Source: Cyclaneusma minus (lineage: Eukaryota > Ascomycota > Leotiomycetes > Marthamycetales > Marthamycetaceae). From it: a stretch of 64,000 nucleotides of DNA. The notes below the pieces were generated by a model that saw only the letters and a list, made by a program, of their open reading frames with translations, was not told the DNA's origin and searched no databases. Of this stretch, positions 56,465 to 64,000 are shown piece by piece (the stretch's first letter is position 1; every line of letters begins with the position of its first letter). Made by a program: the position numbers and the translations under genes. The stretch spans positions 1,302,001-1,366,000 of the forward strand of contig JAKZHN010000001.1 of the NCBI GenBank assembly GCA_037179335.1. The letters run 5' to 3'.

Positions 56465-58860
56465 ATGCCGTCCTTCTCGATGAAGGCCCTCCTGGCAGGT
56501 CTCTGTTTTTCCGCCCTCGCATTTGCCGCTCCAGCGCCCGTTGCTGAGCGCGCAACCTCTTCGTCCTACTGGGTTGCCAACATCGACCGCCAAGGCACAG
56601 TACCCTTCGGCAACAACACACAGTTCAAGGTCTTCCGCAATGTGATGGACTACGGCGCTACTGGTGATGGATCCACTGATGACACTGCTGCCATCAACAG
56701 TGCCATCACCGACGGAGATCGTTGTGGTCTTGGCTGCGACTCTTCGACCACCACTCCAGCTCTGGTCTACTTCCCTCCCGGTACCTACGTCGTCAGCACT
56801 CCCATCATTCAGTACTACTACACCCAGCTCGTCGGCGATGCCATCAATCCTCCTACCCTCAAGGCCTCCGCCGAATTCGAGGGCATGGCTGTCATTGACT
56901 CTGACCCCTACGAAGATTCCGGAGCCAATTGGTACACCAACCAAAACAACTTCTTCCGTCAGGTTCGCAACTTTGTCATTGACATCACTGCTCAGCCCGC
57001 CTCTTCTGGAGCTGGTATCCACTGGTAAGTTTTGACCACCCCTTTCCCCTCCTCTCTGGAATAAGTGCTAACTCTTCAAATAGGCAAGTTGCGCAGGCCA
57101 CATCTCTGCAGAACATTGTCTTCAACATGAGAACCGATGGAGGTACCTCCAACGCCCAACAGGGTATCTTCATGGACAACGGCTCTGGTGGCTTCATGAC
57201 CGATCTTACTTTCAACGGTGGCAGGTATGGAGCCTTCTTCGGAAACCAGCAGTACACCACGAGAAACCTTACGTTCAACAACTGCCAGACTGCCATTCTC
57301 ATGAACTGGAACTGGCTTTGGACTCTCCAAGGCGTCACTATCGACAATTGTGAGATTGGTGTTGATATGTCGGTTAACGGAACCGCCAACCAGACTGTCG
57401 GCTCCGTCATCATCCTCGACTCGACCATCTCGAACACTCCTGTTGGCGTCAAGACCAGCTACAGCTCAGCTGCCTCTCCCAACGGCACTCTGGTTCTTGA
57501 CAATGTTGATATGTCAACTGCTGTTCCTGTTGCCGTCCAGAATGCCGCCGACTCCAGCACCATCCTTGCTGGTAACGCCAAGATCTCCTCTTGGGCCCAA
57601 GGTCGCCAGTATGACAACACCGCCGCTGGCGCAACTGTTCAAGCCACTTTCAATGGACCCACGAAGCCCGAGACTCTCCTCAACTCTGCTGGCCAGTTCT
57701 TCACTCGGTCGAAGCCACAGTATGAGAACCTTGCAGCTTCTTCCTTCGTGAGCGTCAAGTCGAACGGTGCTGTGGGAGACGGCGTCACAGATGACACTGC
57801 CGCCATCCAGAAGATCTTTGACAATGCTTCCAGCTCTGACATCATCTATTTCGACCACGGCGCTTACCTGGTCACCTCCACCGTCAAGGTCCCTGCCAAC
57901 ATCAAGATCACCGGTGAGATCTGGCCTCTGATCATGGCTGGTGGCTCATCCAGCTGGCAAGACCAGTCCAACCCTCAGCCAGTCTTCCAAGTTGGTCAGC
58001 CTGGTGACTCTGGTGCCGTCGAGATGTCTGACCTCATCTTCGAGACTGCCGGAGCCCAACCTGGTGCCATCATGATTGAATGGAACGTCGGCGAGTCGTC
58101 TCAAGGAGCTTCTGGCATGTGGGACGTCCACGTTCGCATCGGAGGCAGCGCCGGTACCGGCCTCCAATCCTCCTCTTGCGCCTACGACCCGACCCAAACC
58201 GCCGCCAACGCCGCCTGCGAAGGTGCCTTCCTCTTGCTGCACGTCACCAAGCAGGCCAGCATCTACCTGGAGAACAACTGGTTCTGGGTCGCCGACCACG
58301 AGCTCGACCTCACCCCCCACACCAACCTCACCATCTACAACGGCCGCGGCATTCTCATCGAGTCCTCCGAGGGTCCAGTCTGGCTGTGGGGCACCAGCTC
58401 CGAGCACTCCCAGCGCTACAACTACGCCGTCTCGAACGCCAAGAACGTCTTCATGGGCGCCATCCAGACCGAGACTGCATACTGGCAGAGCAACCCCACC
58501 GGCATGACACCCTTCTCGTACAACGCAACCTACGACGACCCCGCCTTCTCCAGCTACTGCACCACCCAGGAATGCGCCATGACATTCGGTCTGATCCTCA
58601 CCGACTCCTCCGACGTTCTGGTGTACGGCGCCGGTCTGTACAGTTTCTTCCAGAACTACGACCAGACCTGTCTCCTCACACAGAGCTGCCAGGAAACCAT
58701 GGTCGACATCTCCGGCTCCAGCAACTCGTACCTGTACGGCCTGTCCACCAAGGCTGCCGTCAACATGGTGAAAGTTAACAACGCCTCCGCCGCACTCGAC
58801 GAGGACAATCGCGCAACCTTCTGTGCCACGATTGCCGTCTTCGAAGTCGACTCCTCCTAA
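56465..58860 (+). CDS. secreted exo-beta-1,3-glucanase, GH55
   Basis: Releases glucose from the ends of beta-1,3-glucans. Two exons (56465-57024 and 57084-58860) give 778 residues, the usual size for GH55. Signal peptide MPSFSMKALLAGLCFSALAFA, cleaved before APAPVAERA, with a likely Kex2 type site (ER-A) soon after. Two right-handed beta-helix halves each start with the pectate-lyase-superfamily motif: MDYGATGDGSTDDTAAI and SNGAVGDGVTDDTAAI. Other blocks: YFPPGTYVVSTPI, NWLWTLQGVTIDNC, ENNWFWVADHELD, and GRGILIESSEGPVWLWG near the catalytic region. Many N-x-S/T sites. ATG 56465 is chosen because it opens the signal peptide; the open frame upstream is 5' UTR. Likely role in cell-wall remodelling or feeding on fungal/plant callose. 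Confidence 0.95.
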
Positions 58861-59788
58861 GCATGCTCTTTGTTGGAGACATGCTTTTCACGACATGACC
58901 ATGATGACTTGCATTTTCTTTCCCGATACCCCCTGGTTTTTTCGCACATGGCAACGGCACGTTCTTCGCTTCTTCTGCACATAGCCTTCTAAGGAGCATC
59001 TGGCAAATCGATCGTTTACTTGTCGCTTCCGCCCTTTTCGCGGCCTTTTAAAAGATTCAGACTGGGCATTTGGGGCGCATGAAAATGGGACATTGGTCGG
59101 CGAAAGGAATAAACGAAATTGCCTTTTATGGGATCACAGGTTATGGTGGAGTGAAGGAGTTAGTTAAAGTGGCCTTCTTACAAGGAATTGAAATCTTACC
59201 TGTAACTTGTGCCAACTTATGCTTTCGTGATATGATTATGATGAGGTATGATCGGACCCGTGTGATATGTCTGGTGAGATTACTTTACCGTTTTCCCCTT
59301 GTTAAAGACTTAGAGTGGTTTAGTCGGTCATAATGGACTTACAGCTCAACTCAGCTATCTTGAGCTGAAACCGTGACCCATGTACTTTGAGTGAAGTTGT
59401 CGACTTAATCGACTCATTGAGGGTGTCTGGACCGCTCTTTTCTAGCCCTTCTCAGGGTGGAGGGCGGTCCTTATCCATAAGACTCTTGAATTTGCCAATT
59501 GTCGAGTTCCCCAGGCATTGGAGCTTCTCTTACACGGTTATGCTGCAGTCATGAGTCAAACACCAAGTAAAGGGCATTGAAGCGAAAGGAATGCGTTGAT
59601 ACTTATCGCTTGTTTGTCGCATCAAGGCAGGCCGGGAAACCCCATAACGAGACACAAAATCCACAGATGTCGGCATGCATCGCAGCCGCTCCAGACGCTG
59701 GATCTCAATAATATTCTGCTGGTAACTTTACACACATCGCCATGCCATGCCACGCAAGCCATGCACGCACAAACCTCCCGGTCCATCA
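58861..59788. other. convergent 3' spacer
   Basis: Between GH55 (+) and gamma-adaptin (-). No gene seen. Confidence 0.45.
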
Positions 59789-62582
59789 CTACCTCGGCTC
59801 TGACCAATCCACCTGGTCCGTAACGGCTCCCACACTCGGGCTGGTATATGAGATCTTCAGACGGAGACGTAGTGGCGGCTATACCTCGATTAGCACTTGA
59901 TCCCAAAAATCCACACTGACAACACCCCTTCCCCTTTCACCAAAGGCAGAAAAGGACGAGAAAATGGACGACTTACCCCTTTACTTCCACTAACCCTCAT
60001 CATCTGCGTCGCCTCGCTTCCTGGCCCGACTTCCGCACTGCTAATGGCATTCAACTGTAGCTTCTGCGTCTTCGGCACCGCTGCCTGCAAGCCCACATTG
60101 CTAATTCCCTGCACAAAGCTGTTGTTTCTGAACTTTGCCAGTACCTGCACCACGCCCTCTGCATTTCTCTGCAATTGTAATGTTACGTTCAAGTCATTCT
60201 TGTCATAGCAAGGATGAGCAACTGCTGCGGGTGCAGCCGCTACTTGAGGAGGCGGAGACGCCATGCCGGAGAAAAGATCAGTGGATGCGGTGTATGGTGC
60301 GGCGGCAGGGGCTGGGGCAGAGGAGGTAACGTTGGACGTGCCGAAGAGGTCCATAATAGAGTCCATGTTCGATTTTCCTGGTTGTGAGGCGGCTGGAGCG
60401 GGACTTGAGGTTCCGCCTAGGATGTCGGCCAGCAGATCGGTGTTGGTCTGGGTTCCGTTCGTGGGCGAGCTCAGGTCGACAGATTGGCCGTTAGAATCGC
60501 CCATGAGGTCGAAGAGCAGGTCTTGTTCGGAAGGCTTGACTTGTTTCGATTTTCTGTTTGCCGATTTGCCAGCTTTCTTCGTGGATTCACCGAGTACGCG
60601 TGATTCTTCCTTGATTTGTGGGGGTGGCATTTTCTCAAGCACACCGCGGCGGATCTGGTCGTAGCCAAAGAGGTTGCCGTATTCTACGGCACGCTGTTGC
60701 ACTTCGACATCGAGACTTCGGGAATGGTTTTGGAGTATTCGGCGAATGCGGTCGAGCTGGGCTGCCTCGTGCATTCGTGTCGTCAATTTCATGAGACATG
60801 TGATGATGTATTCGTTAATGCTTTGGTTTGCATAGCTGCTGTTGAGGATCGTGGAGAATAGGTCGACAACTTCGCTTTCTTTCACAGCGTGCACGAGCTC
60901 TTCTTCCTCGTACTGGCCGCCTCGAAGCAAAGCATCGCCATACTCGCCAATACACCATGCTCCGGCCAATGTCAATGCTTCCTGACTAATGTCTTTCCTC
61001 AACGAAACGTAGAGCTTTTGTACGGCATAGGTCTGTAAGTCGGGCGTTGTTGCGATTAGTCGGATGAAAGATGATAGTATTTGCTCCTTGACGTAGTTGC
61101 CCGCCAACATCAATACGCGAAGCATCGTGTCTACGTGCCATCGCTTCGATGGAGCAAATCGATCCGCAGCGATTCCAATTTGGCTGGTCATAGTAGATTT
61201 GAACTCGTTATCGGCCACCTCCAAGAACGTCAGTAGCTCCCTAACGAGAACACGAACGTTACTCTCGTTGATCAAGGTAAAGCTCAGATCCAGTGCACGT
61301 CTTCGTATGCTGATATCAGGGTCCCTCAAACACTCCAGAATAGTATTTCGATGCCTTTGGACCGCATTCGGTTCAATAGCAACAACTTTGATCAAAGTAT
61401 TGAGAGCCACGTATCGGATGTTGTTATCCCTATTCGACAAGAACTTTCCGAGAATGTTGACGCCGAGCACTCGTAATCCGGAGTCCGCCTCAATATCGAG
61501 GATTGTGAGCACCGCTTCGTACAGAATCGAGTTTCCAACGTTCTTGGAGGAATCGGTATTTGTAGCGACTTGAGCCAGGATGTCGTTGATCAGCTCACTC
61601 GTTTCAACATCTCCACGACCGAGTACACGCAAGAACTGTAGAATCTTGACTTGTAAGAACGGATCCGTTATGCCGGTAACATCATGTTCGGGCGCGTAAC
61701 CAGAGCTGGCCAGGGCCTTCAGAGTCCGCACCAGGCTTCCGGCGAAAGGCCTAAACTTCTCGACTATTCCCTCTTCACCACCCTCAGCTTCGTCGGCCTC
61801 GCACAAACTAGTGGCAAGTGTCAAGCCACAGAGAAGGACGCCGTGGTTTCGGTCGGATAGAAGAGCCGTCGCTTTTTCCAGGAAATGTTCTTGTAAGTCA
61901 GGGACCTTTCGACAAATCTTCATGGCGCACAAGGCTGCTTTTCGGCGGATATAGGGGTTCGCGGTGGACATGAGCTGTTCGATTTCGGGGAACAGATCTC
62001 GAGACATTTCGACAGAGGCAATGTTGCCAAGTGTGCAAAGAGCAAGGCCGACAACATACTGGTTCGAGTGTCCCAGATCGCTGTAGAGCGAGGTTTGTCA
62101 GAGCCGTGCGCCAGTATAGATCCGCAGCATATCAGTAACTCACTTCTTCAGAGAGTTCGTAACCAGCGTCAAGACCTCCTGGTTCTCATCCAGCAACAGC
62201 ATAGTCCCCAAGTAGCCCAACCTCTTATCCGCAAAGCGCGGACTGGCCAGCAACTTCAGACATTCAATCTGTCCGAAATGGGTCCGTTCGCCGAGAGTAA
62301 AAAGGTAAAGCAGTTTGGCAACATTGTTTCTCCTATACGGGTATGACCATCCATCAGTAACAGGTAGCCTCACGGGGGGTCCGGAATGCACAAACCGGAC
62401 GTTGGGGTCATGGCTCTCCTCACGGAAACTAGCTCTGATGGCAGCGCTCTCCTTTTGCACGACGGCGCGCTCATCAGCAATAGTCTTGCTTGCTCGCACA
62501 TTGCGGATGAATTGCTTCACTACGGAAGGGGTCAGTCTTGAGAGGTCTTGGAGGGGCTGGATGGCGGCCTACGGGAGCTCAT
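59789..62582 (-). CDS. APL4: AP-1 complex subunit gamma (gamma-adaptin)
   Basis: Large subunit of the clathrin adaptor AP-1, sorting cargo between trans-Golgi and endosomes. Five exons (62582-62573, 62519-62396, 62332-62144, 62080-59977, 59878-59789) give 838 residues. Exon 1 is just 10 nt and supplies MSS plus one base; it joins to LKQFIRNVRASKTIADERAV, the invariant N-terminus. The trunk shows RRNNVAKLLYLFTLGERTHF, GYLGTMLLLDENQEVLTLVT, NPYIRRKAALCAMKICRK and NIRYVALNTL. A hinge rich in Ser/Ala/Pro (from about residue 600, with DLLFDLMGDS) leads to the ear domain, ending LRLRLKISYTSPSVGAVTDQ and VDWSEPR. The last exon restores the conserved ear terminus. The 63-nt intron 62333-62395 has no stop and is a multiple of three, so its retention would insert 21 residues. 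Confidence 0.96.
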
Positions 62583-63362
62583 GTCTGCGGTTCCTGGTGG
62601 CCCAGTGGGCCGTTCAAATATCTGCTGCCAATTTGCCGATGTAGGGAAGTCTGCGCTGGGTTAAGTCTCGGACGGACGTGAGTTGACAGGCAGGTATTGG
62701 CAGCTTCGAAGCTTTGTTTCGTCGTCCCCTCTGGCCACCGCTGGGGTTCAATGTTCACAATGCGCTAAGGTCTGGTGGCCCGTGCGTCTGAAATACGACG
62801 GATACGAAGCGGCAAGCGGCAGCTCAGGGGTAGGCCGACAACGCTTGTTGAAGAGGTGGGAGCATTCTTTACAGAAATAATTTAGAACCCTGAACGGAAT
62901 GTTAGCTTTCTAAGTTATCGGTCTCGCAAACCAAGAAACTCGCGACACCTGTCCGAATCCAAGTAACCAGGAGAAATCCATGTGATTGAGAGAGTTCCAA
63001 GTAATCAAGAGACATTCAAACAATCATGGAAACTTAGATAAGTAGGATAATTCCAAGTACTTCGGAGCAACCCAAGGAGGAAGCACGATCTCATTCTCAA
63101 GAAGTGTGTTAAGAGAGGCTCTCAGGCTCTCTACATGTAGCCCTGGAGAAGCGTCAAAACCCTCTGCAGGCTTAACACCACAACTCAAGTCTCAAAATCC
63201 GCATTCGTGTCTCTCCACACAGCGACGTATGCACAGGGAACAGCTTCGGATCAATGAAGAATGATATTTAAATCCAGCCTTTTTGTTAATACAGGGGAAT
63301 CTCAATGCCAGAACCCAAAGCGCCCACCCGTAGTCACCATATTACAAAGCAGTGCAGTCATC
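62583..63362. other. intergenic
   Basis: Promoter of gamma-adaptin and 3' region of the acyltransferase. Contains degenerate AAGTAATCAAGAGA/AAGTAACCAGGAGA-like repeats near 62960-63070. No gene seen. Confidence 0.4.
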
Positions 63363-64000
63363 CTAAACCAGCACGTACAGCGAGCACATCTATCAAATTC
63401 GTCAGCAACCTCATCGCCGCCCAATGTCATCAAGGAGTGGAGTACATACCATGCTCAAGCCAAGAATCATCGAGCACCAGAAACAGATATTGTTCAGCAG
63501 CCTCTTTCCCCTGACCCACTCTGTCTTCTGAATCATCACAATGGGCAACTGGCTCATCTGCGCCAGAAACCCATATCCCCTAATCTTCTTCGTAATACAA
63601 GCCATCACAATCTCATGGCCGACAGCACTCACCAAAAACACAATCAGCGTTGCCATCTGCTTGCCAATGTGCGGCCTACTCGCCGAGTAAACGTGTCGTC
63701 GCAAGAAATGATGGACCGGGATGTTCCACTCCCGCGAAAACTCCAGCCAATCAGTGCTGTTCCACCAATCGCGGTAGAACAGCCGATCAGCAAAACGCGT
63801 GAGTTCAGCGAAGGCACCGAGAACGTATTCGAAAATTACGAGGAAAACGAGCAGGAACGTGAGCATGAAGGGGAAGAGGAGCATGGAGACGGTTTCGGAG
63901 AGAATTAGCAGGGTTTCGGTCACGCTGGTGACGTGGTCGAGACGTGCGGCGGAGTCGACGAGGACGGGGAGGATGAATTCTTCGGAAATGATGGTGAGGA
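63363..64000 (-). CDS. sterol O-acyltransferase (ARE1/ARE2-type MBOAT), C-terminal part; 5' end outside window
   Basis: ER membrane enzyme that makes sterol esters from sterol and acyl-CoA. Two exons are visible: 63450 to the window edge, and the last exon 63389-63363 which adds MCSLYVLV after a 60-nt intron, the usual hydrophobic C-terminus of the family. MBOAT landmarks: FYRDWWNSTDWLEFSREWN, the signature of sterol acyltransferases, VHHFLRRHVY, and the catalytic His in LVSAVGHEIVMACI. At least three hydrophobic helices are seen (MLLFPFMLTFLLVFLVIF; MATLIVFLVSAV; LNNICFWCSMILGLSM). The visible part is intact. Whether it is the ARE1 or ARE2 equivalent cannot be told. Confidence 0.93.

Noticed and set aside
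56159..57022. 287-codon minus-strand open frame
   Set aside because: Antisense of the first GH55 exon; Gly/Val/Arg-rich as expected from the complement of coding sequence.

Overview
The window is nuclear DNA of a filamentous ascomycete (Pezizomycotina). The signs are short 50-60 nt GT-AG introns, Zn2Cys6 regulators, a highly reducing polyketide synthase (HR-PKS), GH27 and GH55 secreted glycosidases, a GT90 protein, and an AT-rich gene desert that looks repeat-derived. I cannot place it to genus from sequence alone.

Layout. 0-6.4 kb: 3' end of a PUS7-type pseudouridine synthase, a DENND11/LCHN-like protein and a BAHD acyltransferase. 7.1-8.6 kb: secreted alpha-galactosidase. 8.9-32.1 kb: a polyketide cluster with HR-PKS (-), cytochrome P450 (+), Zn2Cys6 regulator (+), 14-TM-type MFS exporter (+), alpha/beta hydrolase (-) and a second Zn2Cys6-type regulator (+). 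A terminal-inverted-repeat (TIR) element with a 67-bp triplicate sits between the P450 and the first regulator. 32.8-47.1 kb: housekeeping genes APP1-type phosphatidate phosphatase, GT90, divergent ribosomal genes RPS22/RPS12, parvulin PIN4, cysteine dioxygenase and an unknown coiled-coil protein. 47.1-52.8 kb: gene desert with an AT-rich relic, a (TAA)n tract of about 215 bp, and a diverged array of about 333-bp units, each with a TATAAATAG-like core and GGGCCGCC. 52.8-64 kb: a 2EXR protein, GH55 exo-beta-1,3-glucanase, AP-1 gamma-adaptin and the C-terminal part of a sterol O-acyltransferase.

Main result. The three biosynthetic genes of the polyketide cluster all carry lesions. The PKS has a one-base frameshift in the acyltransferase domain and an in-frame TGA in the enoylreductase. 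The P450 has one extra and one missing base, and a Glu where the haem loop normally has Gly. The hydrolase has a one-base loss just before its nucleophile motif. Exon-length sums agree: the PKS and hydrolase exons are each one base short of a multiple of three, and the P450's two shifts cancel. The adjacent first regulator, exporter and acyltransferase, and all flanking housekeeping genes I traced, read through cleanly. This fits a cluster whose enzymes are decaying while its regulator and exporter are kept. Assembly error in short homopolymers remains the competing explanation.

How the genes would have worked together: the PKS would build a reduced, C-methylated chain; the P450 oxidises it; the hydrolase and perhaps the BAHD enzyme release or acylate it; the MFS protein exports it; the Zn2Cys6 protein controls expression. 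TCCGA/TCGGA inverted repeats in the PKS-P450 intergenic region and a perfect 19-bp CGG..CCG palindrome before the exporter are candidate binding sites.
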